64,000 bases of DNA from Pseudomonadota bacterium (GTDB lineage: Bacteria > Pseudomonadota > Gammaproteobacteria > Xanthomonadales > Xanthomonadaceae), in NCBI GenBank assembly GCA_021821195.1, contig JAKACT010000006.1:95039-159038 (forward strand), read 5' to 3'. Below, one piece after another: positions 10,695-21,710 of this stretch (position 1 is its first letter; each line of letters begins with the position of its first letter). A model generated the notes under the pieces. The model was not told the origin of the DNA, searched no databases, and saw nothing but the letters and a program-made list of their open reading frames with translations. The position numbers were made by a program, and so were the translations under genes.

Positions 10695-13121
10695 ATGCCC
10701 CACATCACCCCCCTCGCCCTCGCCCTGTCCTCGCTGCTGGCCGCCACCCCGGCGCTGGCGCAGCAGGCCAACAAGGACGCCCGCACCCTCGACACCCTGA
10801 TCGTCACCGGCACCCGCGTGGCCGACCGCACCGTGGCCGAGTCGCAGTCGCCCATCGACATCCTGACCCCGGAAACGCTGGAGGCCACCGGCACCACCGA
10901 ACTGGCCACCGCGCTGGCGCGCGCCCTGCCTTCGCTGAACTTCCCGCGCCCGGCAGTAGCCGATGGCAGCAGCGGCGTGCGCCCGGCGCAGCTACGCGGA
11001 CTCGCTCCCGACCAAGTGCTGGTGCTTGTGAACGGCAAGCGCCGCCATATCGCAGCGCAGCTCAACGTCAACGGCACCATCGGCCGCGGCTCGGCGGCGG
11101 TTGACTTCAACGCCATCCCGATCGCCGCCATCGAGCGCGTAGAGGTTCTGCGCGACGGTGCCTCCGCCCAGTACGGCTCGGACGCCATTGCCGGCGTAGT
11201 CAATATCGTGCTGAAGAACGCGGGCAAGGGCGGAAGCATCGCGCTGACCGGAGGCGAGTATTCGGAAGGCGACGGCGCGCAGTGGCAACTGGCCGGCGAT
11301 GCGGGCTTCCAGTTCGCCGGCGAGCGCGGCTTCATGCACGTGGCAGCACAGGCCGGCCAGCAGGATGAGACCAACCGCGCCGGCCCCTACCAGGGCGATC
11401 CAGCAAAGGCCAACACTGGCAATTTCCCCGGCGTGGGCGAGACCGCGTTCAAGTTCGGCGACCCGAAGGTGGAGGCCGGTGCGGCCTCCGTGAACGCCGG
11501 TTTCCAGCTGGGGGACAAGGCAGAGCTCTACGCCACCTTCATGGCCAGCAACCGCGACATCACCTCGCGCGCGTTCTACCGGTCGAAGACGCATCTGCTG
11601 CAAGGCGCGCTGCTTGCACAGGTGTATCCGGATGGCTACGTACCGGAGATCAACCAGCTGTCGCAGGATCGCAGCTTCGTGCTGGGCGCAAAGGGCAGCA
11701 CCGAGGGCGGCTGGAACTGGGACATCAGCTACAACTACGGCTATGACCACCTGGCCTTCACCACCAGCAATACCATCAACTACAACCTAGGCGTGAGCAG
11801 TCCACGCAGCTTCTACGACGGCTCTCTGGAATACACCCAGAACGTGCTGAATGCCGACTTCTCGAAGCCGCTGGACATCGGCTTGGCATACCCGGCCACG
11901 TTCTCGTTCGGCGCCGAATACCGCGAGGAAAAGTGGAACCAGTCGCCGGGCGAACCGAACTCCTACCTAGGCGGCGGCGCGCAGGGCTTCGGCGGCTTCA
12001 CCCCGACCAACGCCGTGCACGCCAAGCGGCACAACTATGCGGTGTACGCCGGCTTGGAAGCCGACGTCAGCGACAAGCTCTCCGCGGGCCTTGCCGGACG
12101 CTACGAGGACTACTCCGACTTTGGCGACGAGTTGTCGGGCAAGTTGTCGGCGCGATACGCCTTCAACGACAAAGTGGCGCTGCGCGGTACCGCGGCGACG
12201 GGATTCCGTGCGCCGTCGCTGGCCCAGCAGAACTATCAGGCCATCACCAGTACCTCGATCAACGGCCAGTTTGCCCAACGCGGCACTTTTCCGGCCACCA
12301 GTGCCGCGGCGATCGCCTTGGGCGCGCAACCGCTGAAGGCGGAGACGTCGACCTCCTACAGCCTGGGCTTGGTGCTGCAGCCGTTGGAGCGCCTGTACGT
12401 GACCATCGACGCGTACCAGATCGAGATCGACGACCGTATCGTGCTGTCGACACCACTGAACATTGACCCAACCAACGCCAACTACAACACGACACAGAAA
12501 GCTGCCGCACAAGCGGCACAGGATTTGCTGGCCGGCTTGGGAATCAGCGGCGTCACCGCGTTCAATTACTTCACCAACGCCATCGACACTCGCACCCGCG
12601 GCATCGACGTCGTGGGCAGCTACGCCATCCCGTTGGCGGCCAGCACCTTGAACCTGACCGCCAGCTACGGCTATTCCAAGACCGACATCCTGCGCCGCGC
12701 GCCCGATCCCGCTGTCTGGGCCAACTTCGCCGCACTGTCGCCTTCACGATTCGGGCGCGATGAGCAGGGCCGCATCGAGGAAGGCTTCCCACGCGACAAG
12801 CTCGCGTTGATCGCCGGCTGGAACCTGGCCCATTGGGACATCAATGCAGGTGCCACTAGGTACGGCAGCTTCACCACCCGGCACACCACCAACCCGGCGC
12901 AGGACCAGACCTTCGACGCGAACTGGACGCTGGATCTGTCTGCCAACTTCCGTCCGAACGCACATTGGACGATGACCGTCGGCGCAGACAACCTGCTCGA
13001 CCAATATCCGGACAAGGTGATATTCGCCAACTCCACCGCTGGGATGCTGCAGTACAGCCTGCAATCACCGTTCGGCTTCAACGGCCGCTACGTGTACGGC
13101 CGCGTTTCCTACAAATGGTGA
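10695..13121 (+). CDS. TonB-dependent outer membrane receptor
   Basis: 808 aa. Signal peptide MPHITPLALALSSLLAATPALA, then a TonB box-like TLIVTGTR. The plug domain contains LRGLAPDQVLVLVNGKRRH and VEVLRDGASAQYGSDAIAGV, followed by a 22-strand-type barrel ending in an aromatic residue (YVYGRVSYKW). It would import a ligand (siderophore, vitamin or glycan) powered by TonB-ExbBD. The start at 10695 rather than the ATG at 10689 is chosen because the GGAG at 10685-10688 touches the first but is 6 bp from the second. No transport or degradation genes adjoin it, so the ligand is unknown. Confidence 0.92.
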   Translation: MPHITPLALALSSLLAATPALAQQANKDARTLDTLIVTGTRVADRTVAESQSPIDILTPETLEATGTTELATALARALPSLNFPRPAVADGSSGVRPAQLRGLAPDQVLVLVNGKRRHIAAQLNVNGTIGRGSAAVDFNAIPIAAIERVEVLRDGASAQYGSDAIAGVVNIVLKNAGKGGSIALTGGEYSEGDGAQWQLAGDAGFQFAGERGFMHVAAQAGQQDETNRAGPYQGDPAKANTGNFPGVGETAFKFGDPKVEAGAASVNAGFQLGDKAELYATFMASNRDITSRAFYRSKTHLLQGALLAQVYPDGYVPEINQLSQDRSFVLGAKGSTEGGWNWDISYNYGYDHLAFTTSNTINYNLGVSSPRSFYDGSLEYTQNVLNADFSKPLDIGLAYPATFSFGAEYREEKWNQSPGEPNSYLGGGAQGFGGFTPTNAVHAKRHNYAVYAGLEADVSDKLSAGLAGRYEDYSDFGDELSGKLSARYAFNDKVALRGTAATGFRAPSLAQQNYQAITSTSINGQFAQRGTFPATSAAAIALGAQPLKAETSTSYSLGLVLQPLERLYVTIDAYQIEIDDRIVLSTPLNIDPTNANYNTTQKAAAQAAQDLLAGLGISGVTAFNYFTNAIDTRTRGIDVVGSYAIPLAASTLNLTASYGYSKTDILRRAPDPAVWANFAALSPSRFGRDEQGRIEEGFPRDKLALIAGWNLAHWDINAGATRYGSFTTRHTTNPAQDQTFDANWTLDLSANFRPNAHWTMTVGADNLLDQYPDKVIFANSTAGMLQYSLQSPFGFNGRYVYGRVSYKW

Positions 13122-13150
13122 GCTGAACCCCGCGTTCATTTCCACCCGAG

Positions 13151-13175
13151 CGCCCCGGATCCCCGGGGCGTTTTT
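13151..13175 (+). terminator. Rho-independent terminator after the TonB receptor
   Basis: Perfect 8-bp stem CGCCCCGG/CCGGGGCG with loop ATCC, followed directly by TTTTT, 29 bp after the receptor stop. Confidence 0.9.
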
Positions 13176-13233
13176 GACTCCGGACCGTCCCCAGGCCGTG
13201 CGATCATCGGGACATCGCCCCCTCGGAGCCCCC

Positions 13234-14925
13234 ATGCAGCATCACACCTCGCTCATCGCCATGCTCGTGTTCGGCTTCGTGCTCGCGTTCGCGCTGGGCG
13301 CACTGGCCAACCGCCTGCGGCTGTCGCCGCTGGTGGGCTACCTGCTGGCGGGGGTGTTGGCCGGGCCGTTCACGCCCGGGTTCGTGGGTGACGCGGAATT
13401 GGCGCCGCAGCTGGCGGAGATCGGCGTGATCCTGCTGATGTTCGGGGTGGGCCTGCATTTCTCGCTGCGCGACCTGATGTCGGTGAAGAACATCGCCATC
13501 CCCGGCGCAGTGGGGCAGATCGCGATGGCCACACTGCTGGGCTGGGGCATGGCCGAGCTGATGGGCTGGCGGCATATCGAAGGGTTGATCTTCGGCTTCT
13601 CGCTGGCCACCGCCAGCACCGTGGTGCTGCTGCGGGCGATGGAGGAACGACGCCTGCTGGACACCCGCCGCGGCAAGATCGCGGTGGGCTGGCTGATCGT
13701 GGAAGACCTGGCCTGCGTGATCGCGCTGGTGTTGATCCCGGCGCTGGCCGGCGCACTGGGCGGTGGCGACGACGTTGGCGCCGCGGACATCATCAAGGCG
13801 CTGGCGATCACCTTCGGCAAGGTCGCGGCCTTCGTCGCGTTCATGCTGATCGTGGGCCGCCGGGCGATCCCGTGGGTGCTGGAGCGGATCGCCGGCACCG
13901 GCTCGCGCGAGCTGTTCACGCTGGCGGTGCTGTCGATCGCGATGGGCGTGGCGTTCGGTTCGGCCGAACTGTTCGGGGTCAGCTTCGCGCTGGGTGCGTT
14001 CTTCGCCGGCATGCTGCTCAACGAATCCGAGTTCAGCCACCAGGCCGCGCAGGACTCGCTGCCGATGCGCGACGCCTTCGCGGTGCTGTTCTTCGTCTCG
14101 GTGGGCATGCTGTTCGACCCGCGCATCCTGGTCGAGCATCCGCTGCAGGTGCTGGCGACCACCCTGATCATCGTGTTCGGCAAGTCCATCGCCGCCTACG
14201 CCATCGTGCGCGCGTTCGGGCATCCCAATGCCACCGCGCTGACCATTTCCACCAGCCTGGCGCAGATCGGCGAGTTCGCCTTCATCATCGCCGGGCTGGG
14301 CCTGTCACTGAAGATCCTGCCCAAGGACGGCCACGACCTGGTGCTGGCGGGCGCGCTGATCACCATCATGCTCAACCCGCTGCTGTTCATGGTGCTGGAC
14401 CGCTGGCAGCTGCGGGAGGACGCGCGCATCCTCGCCAACACGCCGCCGGAGCCTGACGTGGTGCCGCTGGACATCGGCGGCCACGCCATCGTGGTCGGCT
14501 ACGGCCGTGTCGGCAGCCAGCTGGCCCAGCTGCTCAAGGAACGCGGCGTCCCGGTGGTGGTGATCGAGGACGATGCCGACCGCGTGGTGCAGGCGCGCGC
14601 CAGTGGCTTCCCCACCGTCCGTGGCAACGTCGCCAACCGCCGGGTGATGCAGGAGGCGGCCCCGGAGCGCGCCAACCTGGCGATCTTCGCGATGCCGCAG
14701 GCGCTTGAGGCCGGCGAGGCCATCGAGCGGCTGAAGGCGCTCAATCCCGCACTGAGCGTGCTCGCCCGGGCGCACAGCGAAGCCCAGGTCAAGCACCTGC
14801 TGGAACACGGCGCGGATGCGGCGGTGCTGGCCGAGCGCGAACTGGCCTATTCGCTGACCGAAATGGTGATGGCCACGCCGCCGTACCGGGCGCTGCGGGC
14901 GACGACGGTGCCCGCGGCCGGCTAG
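13234..14925 (+). CDS. YbaL-type Kef monovalent cation/proton antiporter
   Basis: 563 aa from the ATG at 13234 (GGAG 5 bp upstream). About 12 membrane segments of the CPA2 exchanger fold occupy residues 5-395 (SPLVGYLLAGVLAGPF, LLMFGVGLHFSLRDL, SLAQIGEFAFIIAGLG). A cytoplasmic RCK/TrkA-N nucleotide-binding domain follows (IVVGYGRVGSQLAQLLKERG, the GxGxxG Rossmann loop). It resembles E. coli YbaL (558 aa) in length and layout. It likely exchanges K+ or another cation for protons under NAD(H) or metabolite control. Confidence 0.9.
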   Translation: MQHHTSLIAMLVFGFVLAFALGALANRLRLSPLVGYLLAGVLAGPFTPGFVGDAELAPQLAEIGVILLMFGVGLHFSLRDLMSVKNIAIPGAVGQIAMATLLGWGMAELMGWRHIEGLIFGFSLATASTVVLLRAMEERRLLDTRRGKIAVGWLIVEDLACVIALVLIPALAGALGGGDDVGAADIIKALAITFGKVAAFVAFMLIVGRRAIPWVLERIAGTGSRELFTLAVLSIAMGVAFGSAELFGVSFALGAFFAGMLLNESEFSHQAAQDSLPMRDAFAVLFFVSVGMLFDPRILVEHPLQVLATTLIIVFGKSIAAYAIVRAFGHPNATALTISTSLAQIGEFAFIIAGLGLSLKILPKDGHDLVLAGALITIMLNPLLFMVLDRWQLREDARILANTPPEPDVVPLDIGGHAIVVGYGRVGSQLAQLLKERGVPVVVIEDDADRVVQARASGFPTVRGNVANRRVMQEAAPERANLAIFAMPQALEAGEAIERLKALNPALSVLARAHSEAQVKHLLEHGADAAVLAERELAYSLTEMVMATPPYRALRATTVPAAG

Positions 14926-15089
14926 AGTCCGGCCAGCGCCGCCCAGAAGGCCGGTGCGTAAACGGCGCATCGGGGAGCCCACAGCCTGAAGGGGCGGGGT
15001 TCATCTGCATTGCCGCCCGGGCGGTTGGCGGAGCAGGCGCTGCCCCGCCGTGCTCCGGACTTGCGCAACCTTTTTAGCCACAACGAGAA

Positions 15090-15109
15090 CCCCGCCGCTG
15101 CCGGCGGGG
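15090..15109 (-). terminator. Hairpin downstream of clpB
   Basis: On the minus strand, 8-bp perfect stem CCCCGCCG/CGGCGGGG with a 4-nt loop, 10 bp after the clpB stop, followed by TTCTCGTTG. The T-tract is weak, so termination may be partial. Confidence 0.6.
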
Positions 15110-15118
15110 CTTCGCGGC

Positions 15119-17701
15119 TTACTTCACGAACACCAGCCTGCCGCCGTCGGCATCCACCTTGACCGTATCGCCATTGCCGAACCGGCCGGCCAGGATGTCC
15201 TGCGCCAGCGGGTTCTCCAGCTGCTGCTGGATGGCGCGCTTGAGCGGGCGGGCGCCGTAGACGGGATCGAAGCCGACGTTGCCCAGCAGCTCGTAAGCCT
15301 TCTCGCTGAGCTCGATGCGGATGCCGCGTTCGCCCAACCGCTTTTCCAGCCCGCGCAGCTGGATGCGCGCGATCGACTTGATCTGCGCCTTGTCCAGCGG
15401 GTGGAACACCACGATGTCGTCCAGCCGATTGATGAACTCCGGGCGGAAGTGCGACTGCACCACGCCCATCACCGACGCCTTCATCTGCACGTAGGCCTCC
15501 GGCGAGTCGTCGCCGGCCAGCTCCTGGATCTGGTGCGAGCCGAGGTTGGAGGTCATCACGATTACGGTGTTGCGGAAGTCCACCGTGCGGCCCTGGCCGT
15601 CGGTCAGGCGGCCATCGTCCAGCACCTGCAGCAGGATGTTGAACACATCCGGATGCGCCTTCTCCACCTCGTCCAGCAGGATCACGCTGTAGGGACGGCG
15701 GCGCACGGCTTCGGTGAGGTAGCCGCCCTCTTCATAGCCCACGTAGCCGGGAGGCGCGCCGATCAGGCGACTGACCGCGTGCTTCTCCATGAACTCGCTC
15801 ATGTCGATGCGCACCATCGCGTCCGCACTGTCGAACAGGAATTCGGCCAGCGCCTTGCACAGCTCGGTCTTGCCGACGCCAGTGGGGCCGAGGAACAGGA
15901 ACGAGCCGCTGGGACGATTGGGATCGGACAGGCCGGCACGCGAGCGGCGCACTGCATCGGACACCACCCGGATCGCCTCCTCCTGCCCCACCACGCGCGC
16001 ATGCAACGCCTCTTCCATCTTCAGCAGCTTCTCGCGCTCGCCCTCCAGCATCTTGCTGACCGGGATGCCGGTCCAGCGCGCCACCACCTGCGCGATTTCT
16101 TCCGCCGTCACCTTGTCCTGCAGGAGGGTGAAGCCCTTCGTCTCGGCCTCCTGCGCGGCGGCCAGCTGCTTTTCCAGCGCCGGGATGCGGCCGTACTGGA
16201 TCTCGCTCATCGCGGCGAAATCCTGCTTGCGCTGGGCCGCCTCCAGCTCGAGGCGCGCGGCCTCGATCTGTTCCTTGATCTTGGTCGCGCCCTGCAGGGT
16301 GGCCTTTTCGGCCTTCCACACTTCCTCGAGGTCGCTGTACTCGCGCTCGAGCCCGTCGATCTCCTTTTCGAGATCGGCCAGCCGCTGCTTCGACTCGGCG
16401 TCCTTCTCCTTCTTCAGCGCCTCGCGCTGGATCTTCAGCTGGATCAGCCGGCGCTCCTTGCGGTCCATCTCCTCCGGCTTGGAATCGATCTCCATGCGGA
16501 TGCGCGAGGCGGCTTCGTCCATCAGGTCGATGGCCTTGTCCGGCAGCTGGCGGTCGGCGATGTAGCGGTTGGACAGGGTGGCCGCGGCGACGATGGCCGG
16601 GTCGGTGATCTCCACGCCGTGGTGCACGGCGTAGCGCTCCTTGAGGCCGCGCAGGATGGCAATCGTGTCCTCCACCGAGGGCTCGCCGACGAACACCTTC
16701 TGGAAGCGGCGCTCCAGCGCGGCGTCCTTCTCCACGTACTTGCGGTACTCGTCCAGCGTGGTGGCGCCGATGCAGTGCAGCTCGCCGCGGGCCAGCGCGG
16801 GCTTGAGCATGTTGCCGGCGTCCATGCTGCCCTCGGCCTTGCCGGCGCCGACCATGGTGTGCAGCTCGTCGATGAACAGGATGATCTGGCCTTCATTTTT
16901 GGCCAGATCGTTCAGCACGGCCTTCAGGCGCTCCTCGAACTCGCCGCGGAACTTGGCGCCGGCGATCAGCGCACCCATGTCCAGCGACAGCAGGCGCTTG
17001 CCGCGCAGGCCTTCCGGCACCTCGTTGTTGATGATGCGCTGGGCCAGGCCCTCCACGATCGCGGTCTTGCCCACGCCGGGTTCGCCGATCAGCACGGGGT
17101 TGTTCTTGGTGCGCCGCTGCAGCACCTGGATGGTGCGGCGGATCTCCTCGTCGCGCCCCACCACCGGATCGAGCTTGCCGCTCTCCGCGCGCGCGGTCAT
17201 GTCGATGGTGTACTTCTCCAGCGCCTGGCGCGCGTCTTCCGCGTTCTCGTCGGTCACTTTCTCGCCCCCCCGCAGCTTGTCGATGGCCGCTTCCAGCTTC
17301 GCCTTGTTGGCGCCGGCGGCCTTCAGCGCCTTGCCGGCCTCGCCGGACTCCTCCAGCGCCGCCAGCAGGAACAGCTCGCTGGCGATGTAGGCATCGCCGC
17401 GCTGCTGGGCCAGCTTGTCGGTGACATTGAGCAGGCGGACCAGGTCGTTGCCGGCCTGCACGTTGCCGGCCTGGCCGGTCACCTTGGGCAGCCTGTCCAG
17501 CGCCTCGGCCAGGCGCTCGCGCAGCACCGGCACGTTGACGCCGGCCTGCGCCAGCAGCGGTCGGGTGCCGCCGCCCTGCTGGTCCAGCAGCGCCAGCAGC
17601 AGGTGGACGGGTTCGATGATGGTGTGGTCGCGGCCGACGGCCAGCGACTGGGCGTCGCTGATCGCCTGCTGGAAACGCGAGGTGAGTTTGTCCATGCGCA
17701 T
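15119..17701 (-). CDS. clpB: ClpB protein disaggregase
   Basis: 860 aa from the ATG at 17701 ([20 protein letters not shown]), matching family length. Order: Clp N domain, NBD1 (Walker A GEPGVGKT), long M-domain coiled coil (rich in [22 protein letters not shown] heptads), NBD2 ([14 protein letters not shown]) and the C-terminal small domain. With DnaK/DnaJ/GrpE the hexamer extracts and refolds aggregated proteins after heat shock. An inner ATG at 17695 is a possible second start. A sigma-32-like promoter sits 45 bp upstream, consistent with heat-shock control. Confidence 0.98.
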   Translation of the reverse strand: MRMDKLTSRFQQAISDAQSLAVGRDHTIIEPVHLLLALLDQQGGGTRPLLAQAGVNVPVLRERLAEALDRLPKVTGQAGNVQAGNDLVRLLNVTDKLAQQRGDAYIASELFLLAALEESGEAGKALKAAGANKAKLEAAIDKLRGGEKVTDENAEDARQALEKYTIDMTARAESGKLDPVVGRDEEIRRTIQVLQRRTKNNPVLIGEPGVGKTAIVEGLAQRIINNEVPEGLRGKRLLSLDMGALIAGAKFRGEFEERLKAVLNDLAKNEGQIILFIDELHTMVGAGKAEGSMDAGNMLKPALARGELHCIGATTLDEYRKYVEKDAALERRFQKVFVGEPSVEDTIAILRGLKERYAVHHGVEITDPAIVAAATLSNRYIADRQLPDKAIDLMDEAASRIRMEIDSKPEEMDRKERRLIQLKIQREALKKEKDAESKQRLADLEKEIDGLEREYSDLEEVWKAEKATLQGATKIKEQIEAARLELEAAQRKQDFAAMSEIQYGRIPALEKQLAAAQEAETKGFTLLQDKVTAEEIAQVVARWTGIPVSKMLEGEREKLLKMEEALHARVVGQEEAIRVVSDAVRRSRAGLSDPNRPSGSFLFLGPTGVGKTELCKALAEFLFDSADAMVRIDMSEFMEKHAVSRLIGAPPGYVGYEEGGYLTEAVRRRPYSVILLDEVEKAHPDVFNILLQVLDDGRLTDGQGRTVDFRNTVIVMTSNLGSHQIQELAGDDSPEAYVQMKASVMGVVQSHFRPEFINRLDDIVVFHPLDKAQIKSIARIQLRGLEKRLGERGIRIELSEKAYELLGNVGFDPVYGARPLKRAIQQQLENPLAQDILAGRFGNGDTVKVDADGGRLVFVK

Positions 17702-17745
17702 GACGGGATCCTGTGCGTCGGGGCCGGCGCGGCCCAATGTCCTCC

Positions 17746-17773
17746 ACATGCGGCTGCCGCGCCGTGATTCAAG
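17746..17773 (-). promoter_or_regulatory. Sigma-32-like heat-shock promoter of clpB
   Basis: The minus strand reads CTTGAA (17773-17768), 14 bp spacer, CCGCATGT (17753-17746). The known RpoH consensus is CTTGAA-N13/15-CCCCATnT, so this is a close match at the right distance from the clpB start. Confidence 0.75.
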
Positions 17774-17838
17774 TCAAATCGCACAACCCGTTGAGACTGG
17801 GTTATGGTCGCCCCAACCCGCCCCCTGGATCGCCCCGC

Positions 17839-19146
17839 ATGCGCCGCCTCGCCGCCCTTGCCTGCACGCTCTTGCTCGCCCTGCCTGCCGCCGCGGCTGG
17901 CCCCGGCCTGTCGGCGCAGGAGCAGCGGATCAGCGCCGCGGTGGAGGCCGGCAGCGACGATGCCGTGGCCTTGCTGGGGCGGCTGGTCGAACAGAACAGC
18001 GGCACCTACAACCTCGCTGGGGTCGAGGCGGTGGCAAGGCTGCTGCAGCCGGAGTTCGAGGCGCTGGGCTTCGCGGTGGAATGGAAGCCGATGGCGCATA
18101 CCGGTCGCGCCGGCCACCTCATCGCCATCCATGCAGGCAACGGCAAGGGCAAGCGCCTGCTGCTGATCGGGCACCTGGACACGGTGTTCGAGCCGGACAA
18201 CGCCTTCACCGGCTTCCGCATCGAAGGCGGCCGCGCCATCGGCCCCGGCGTTGGCGACGACAAGGGCGGCGTGGCGGTGATGCTGGCGGCGCTGCGCGCG
18301 CTGCACGCGGCCGACGCGCTGCGCGGCGCCGACATCACCGTGGTGCTGACCGGCGACGAAGAAGACGTGGGCCAGCCGGTGGCGGCTGCACGCGCCGATC
18401 TGGTCGACGCCGGCAAGCGTGCCGACGTGGCGCTGGATTTCGAGAACCTCTCGCACGTCGACGGCCGCGAGATGGGCGCGGTCGCGCGCCGCTCGTCGAA
18501 CGTGTGGACGCTGGCCGTCCACGGCGAAACCGGCCACAGCTCCGGGATCTTCTCGGAGCGCTTGGGCGACGGCGCGATCTTCGAGCTGGCGCGGATCCTC
18601 GCCGCGTTCCGCAGCGAGCTGCCGGAGCCGAACCTCACCTTCAACGTCGGCCTCGCCGGCGGCGGGCAGGCCGCCGGCCTCGACGCCAGCAAGTCGCGGC
18701 TCAACGCCAGCGGCAAGGACAACATCGTGCCGGCCATCGCGCTGGCGCGCGGCGATTTCCGCACCCTCAGCCCAGGACAAACCAAGCGCGTGGGCGCGAA
18801 GATGCAGGCCATCGTCGCCCGCCACCTGCCACGTACCCGCGCCGTGCTGGACATCGAGGAGCACTATCCGCCAATGGCGCCGACCGCCGGGAATCGCGCA
18901 CTGTTGGCCCAGCTCAACGCGGTGAACCGCGACCTTGGCCTGGCCGAGATGGGCGAAATCGATCCGCTCTCGCGCGGCGCTGGCGACATTTCCTTCGTTG
19001 CCGCGGACGTGGACGGGCTGATCGGCATGGGCGCCGCCGGCGGCAACAGCCACGCCGAGGGCGAATATGTCGAACTGGATTCACTGCCGCGCCAGGCCAA
19101 GCGCGCGGCGCTGCTGGTGCATCGACTATCGCAGGCTACGCGCTGA
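17839..19146 (+). CDS. Exported M20 family metallopeptidase
   Basis: 435 aa with signal peptide [22 protein letters not shown]20 zinc ligands and catalytic residues are visible: GHLDTVFEP (His, catalytic Asp), [10 protein letters not shown] (bridging Asp), TGDEEDVGQ (catalytic Glu pair), and a C-terminal His in GGNSHAEGE. The dimerisation (lid) domain sits between. It resembles carboxypeptidase G2/glutamate carboxypeptidase-type exopeptidases and would act in the periplasm or outside the cell. It is divergent from clpB, and the 137 bp gap between them holds the clpB promoter. Confidence 0.92.
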   Translation: MRRLAALACTLLLALPAAAAGPGLSAQEQRISAAVEAGSDDAVALLGRLVEQNSGTYNLAGVEAVARLLQPEFEALGFAVEWKPMAHTGRAGHLIAIHAGNGKGKRLLLIGHLDTVFEPDNAFTGFRIEGGRAIGPGVGDDKGGVAVMLAALRALHAADALRGADITVVLTGDEEDVGQPVAAARADLVDAGKRADVALDFENLSHVDGREMGAVARRSSNVWTLAVHGETGHSSGIFSERLGDGAIFELARILAAFRSELPEPNLTFNVGLAGGGQAAGLDASKSRLNASGKDNIVPAIALARGDFRTLSPGQTKRVGAKMQAIVARHLPRTRAVLDIEEHYPPMAPTAGNRALLAQLNAVNRDLGLAEMGEIDPLSRGAGDISFVAADVDGLIGMGAAGGNSHAEGEYVELDSLPRQAKRAALLVHRLSQATR

Positions 19147-19156
19147 GGCGCGCGGG

Positions 19157-19444
19157 ATGGGCGACGGCTGGCATCTCTACCTGCTGCGCTGCCGCGACGG
19201 CAGCCTGTACGCCGGCATCGCCACCGACGTCGAACGCCGGTTCCGCCAGCACGCGGCCGGCAAGGGCGCGAAGTACACCCGCGCGCATCCGCCCGACTGC
19301 GTGCTCGGCAGCCGTCGCTACCCCGACCGCGGCAGCGCGCTGCGCGCCGAATGCACGCTCAAGCGCCAGCCGAAGGCGCGCAAGCTGGCGTGGCTGCTGG
19401 ACGGCGCCGGCGCGGATCAGGCCGGCGCCAGCCAGCCTTCGTAA
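19157..19444 (+). CDS. GIY-YIG nuclease-fold protein
   Basis: 95 aa (YhbQ/UPF0213 type). Motifs [20 protein letters not shown] (GIY-YIG strand pair, here LYLL and YAGI), the conserved Arg in [18 protein letters not shown] and a Glu in [12 protein letters not shown] match the minimal single-domain family. It begins 10 bp after the M20 gene stop and ends convergently, overlapping the DUF4166 gene by 28 bp. A DNA-repair or processing nuclease role is assumed for this family but unproven. Confidence 0.85.
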   Translation: MGDGWHLYLLRCRDGSLYAGIATDVERRFRQHAAGKGAKYTRAHPPDCVLGSRRYPDRGSALRAECTLKRQPKARKLAWLLDGAGADQAGASQPS

Positions 19445-19950
19445 CGCACCACCAGCCCGACCAGCGGCAGCCGCGCCTCGACCAGGAACTCGTAACGGCC
19501 TTCGTGCTCGCGTTCGCGGCAGCGCACGCCATCGAACCAGCCCGAGGGCAGCGGCAGCAGGCCGAACAGCCGCACCCCGGCCACCTGCCACCAGAGCGCA
19601 CCGCCGCCGGGATGCAGGCGATGGCGGAACTGCAGCGGCCCCAATCGCTCGCGCAGCAGCCCGTTCTCCAGCACCAGCCGCGACCGCATCGGCACGCCGC
19701 CGAAATCGCGGCACCAGGTTTCACGCGTGGGATCGGCGATGAACTCGACCGTGGTCGGCACCTCGCGCATCGCCTTCGGCAACCCGGCGATGCGCGCGCA
19801 CAGCCGCGCCAGCGGGTTGCGGCCGCGCTCGATGCTGGCGATGCCGGCATAGCGCGCCGTGCCGCGCACTGCATGCAGGCGGCGCACGGCTCCTGGCAGG
19901 GTGTAGAACGCCGCGCCCAGCGCCTGCTGGAACAGCGTCGCCGCCGGCAC
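19417..19950 (-). CDS. DUF4166 domain protein
   Basis: About 177 aa from a GTG at 19950; a TTG at 19959, overlapping the pgeF stop, is the alternative. Sequence features are [43 protein letters not shown] and [19 protein letters not shown], which I associate with DUF4166, a soluble lipocalin-like family of unknown function. It is the last gene of the rluD-pgeF-DUF4166 unit, spaced 5 bp after pgeF. The coupling suggests co-expression, not a shared role. Confidence 0.72.
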   Translation of the reverse strand: MPAATLFQQALGAAFYTLPGAVRRLHAVRGTARYAGIASIERGRNPLARLCARIAGLPKAMREVPTTVEFIADPTRETWCRDFGGVPMRSRLVLENGLLRERLGPLQFRHRLHPGGGALWWQVAGVRLFGLLPLPSGWFDGVRCREREHEGRYEFLVEARLPLVGLVVRYEGWLAPA

Positions 19951-19955
19951 CGCGT

Positions 19956-20690
19956 TCAAGGCGTGATCCAGGCCAGCGTGGCGATGCGGCCGCTGCGGCC
20001 GTCGCGGCGATGCGAGAAGAAGCGTGCCGGATCGGAAATGGTGCACAGCCCGCCGCCGTGGACGTCGGTCACGCCGGCATCCAGCAGGCGCTGTCGCGCC
20101 AGCATGTATAGGTCCACTTTCCAATGCCCGGGACGGGTAGGCAGGAACGCCATCCGCGCGCGCGCATCAAAGGCGGTGAAGGCCTCGAAGACTTCCTCGC
20201 CGATTTCATACGCCCGTGGTCCGGCCGCCGGACCCAGCCACGCCACCAGTCGCCCCGGCGGCGTGCGCATCGCCGCCACCGTGGACTCCAGCACGCCGGC
20301 GCACAGGCCGCGCCAACCGGCATGGGCGGCGGCGACTTCGCTGCCATCCTTCGCAGCCAGTACCACTGGCAGGCAGTCGGCGGTGAGGATGGCCAGCACG
20401 ACGCCGGGCGTGGCGGTCACCGCGGCATCGGCCTCGGGCTCGTCGGCGGCGGGCTCAACGGCGACCCCCACGCCATGCACCTGGCGCAGCCAGCGCGGCG
20501 AAGACGGCAGCGCCAACACGGCTTCCAGCTGGCGGCGGTTTTCCGCCACCGCCTCAACCTCATCGCCACAGCGCGCGCCGAGGTTGAACGCATCGAACGG
20601 CGGCCGTGATCCGCCCAGTCCATGCCGCAGCGTGGTCAGCGCGCGCACGCCGGGCGGCGCCGGCCAGTCGGCGTGGAGGAACGCGGTCAT
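19956..20690 (-). CDS. pgeF: PgeF/YfiH multicopper-type purine nucleoside phosphorylase
   Basis: 244 aa. The laccase-domain family shows [11 protein letters not shown] (Cys ligand), [14 protein letters not shown] (His ligand) and a C-terminal His region ([12 protein letters not shown]). Members were once called polyphenol oxidases; they act on purine nucleosides, and the E. coli member also edits peptidoglycan precursors. The ATG overlaps the rluD stop by 4 bp (ATGA), the usual gene order in proteobacteria. The open frame runs far upstream inside rluD but without homology. Confidence 0.9.
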   Translation of the reverse strand: MTAFLHADWPAPPGVRALTTLRHGLGGSRPPFDAFNLGARCGDEVEAVAENRRQLEAVLALPSSPRWLRQVHGVGVAVEPAADEPEADAAVTATPGVVLAILTADCLPVVLAAKDGSEVAAAHAGWRGLCAGVLESTVAAMRTPPGRLVAWLGPAAGPRAYEIGEEVFEAFTAFDARARMAFLPTRPGHWKVDLYMLARQRLLDAGVTDVHGGGLCTISDPARFFSHRRDGRSGRIATLAWITP

Positions 20691-21667
20691 CGCCGCGCGC
20701 GCTCGGCCTCGGCGTGCGCCGCGGCGTCTTCGCGCAGCGCGCGCATGAGCTGCTGCATGTCTTCCGGCAGCGGCGCCTCGCAGCGCACCGCCTCGCCATT
20801 GACCGGATGCGCGAACTCCAGCACCTCGGCATGCAGCGCCTGCCGCCTGAAGCCGCGCAGGACCGCAATCAATTCCTCCGATGCGCCCTTTGGCAGCTTC
20901 AGCGACCCGCCGTACAGCGGATCGCCGATGATCGGGTGCTTCAGGTGCGCCATGTGCACGCGGATCTGGTGGGTGCGGCCGGTTTCCAGCCGGCATTCCA
21001 GCGCAGTGTGCGCGCGGAAGCGTTCGCGCAGGCGGTAGTGGGTCACCGCATCCTTGCCGTCCTCGCGCACGGCCATGCGCAGGCGGTCGCGCGGGTGGCG
21101 CTCGATCGCCGCATTGACGGTGCCGCCCGACACCAGCGCGCCCACCACCACCGCAAGGTACTGCCGGTGCACCTCGCGCGCGGACAGTTGCGCCACCAGC
21201 GAGGTGTGCGCAACGAGGGTGCGGGCCACCACCATCACCCCGCTGGTGTCCTTGTCCAGGCGGTGGACGATGCCGGCGCGCGGCAGCTTGTCCAGGTCGG
21301 GGTCGCGGTGCAGCAGCGCGTTCACCAGGGTGCCGGCGGGATTGCCCGCGCCCGGATGCACCACCAGCCCGGCCGGCTTGTCGATCACGAAGACGTGCTC
21401 GTCCTCGTACAGCACGCTCAGCGGGATGTCCTCGGCCACCGCATGGGTCTGCACGTCCTCGACCACGGTCAGGGCAATGGTTTCGCCGCCGCGGACCGGG
21501 TCGCGCGGGCGCGCGGGCGCGCCGTCCACGACCGCGTCGCCGGACTTGATCCACGCCGACAGCCGCGAGCGCGAGTATTCGGGGAACAGTTCGGCCAACA
21601 CTGCATCAAGCCGGCGGCCGGCGCAGTGGTCGGGAACAAGGGCGGTGCGGGGTTCGGTCTGGTGCAT
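20687..21667 (-). CDS. rluD: 23S rRNA pseudouridine synthase RluD
   Basis: 326 aa from the ATG at 21667, preceded by CGGAACC. An upstream in-frame GTG (21691) is less likely. N-terminal S4 domain ([20 protein letters not shown]), then the RluA-type catalytic domain with the nucleophile Asp in [17 protein letters not shown] and the substrate-site motif [13 protein letters not shown]. RluD makes pseudouridines 1911/1915/1917 in helix 69 of 23S rRNA. It is divergent from bamD, an arrangement common in gammaproteobacteria. Confidence 0.95.
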   Translation of the reverse strand: MHQTEPRTALVPDHCAGRRLDAVLAELFPEYSRSRLSAWIKSGDAVVDGAPARPRDPVRGGETIALTVVEDVQTHAVAEDIPLSVLYEDEHVFVIDKPAGLVVHPGAGNPAGTLVNALLHRDPDLDKLPRAGIVHRLDKDTSGVMVVARTLVAHTSLVAQLSAREVHRQYLAVVVGALVSGGTVNAAIERHPRDRLRMAVREDGKDAVTHYRLRERFRAHTALECRLETGRTHQIRVHMAHLKHPIIGDPLYGGSLKLPKGASEELIAVLRGFRRQALHAEVLEFAHPVNGEAVRCEAPLPEDMQQLMRALREDAAAHAEAERARR

Positions 21668-21710
21668 GAAGGTTCCGTAAGCCGCCGGCACCGGCGGAAA
21701 GCGCCCGGCC

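Noticed and set aside
14926..15118. Possible small gene or tRNA between the Kef gene and clpB
   Set aside because: No cloverleaf, no credible start with ribosome site; only the clpB hairpin is present.
15050..17767. A 905-codon open frame on the plus strand opposite clpB
   Set aside because: It mirrors clpB codons, is rich in His/Arg/Gln/Leu and has no recognisable domain; typical GC-rich shadow frame. The same applies to long frames opposite kup, aspS, the ABC-F gene and the RND pump.
19956..21554. A 532-residue fusion covering rluD and pgeF on the same strand
   Set aside because: The first 288 residues are the wrong frame of rluD; the real pgeF begins at the ATGA overlap at 20690.
21668..21691. 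Longer GTG start for rluD
   Set aside because: It adds eight unlike residues, while the ATG at 21667 has a good ribosome site.
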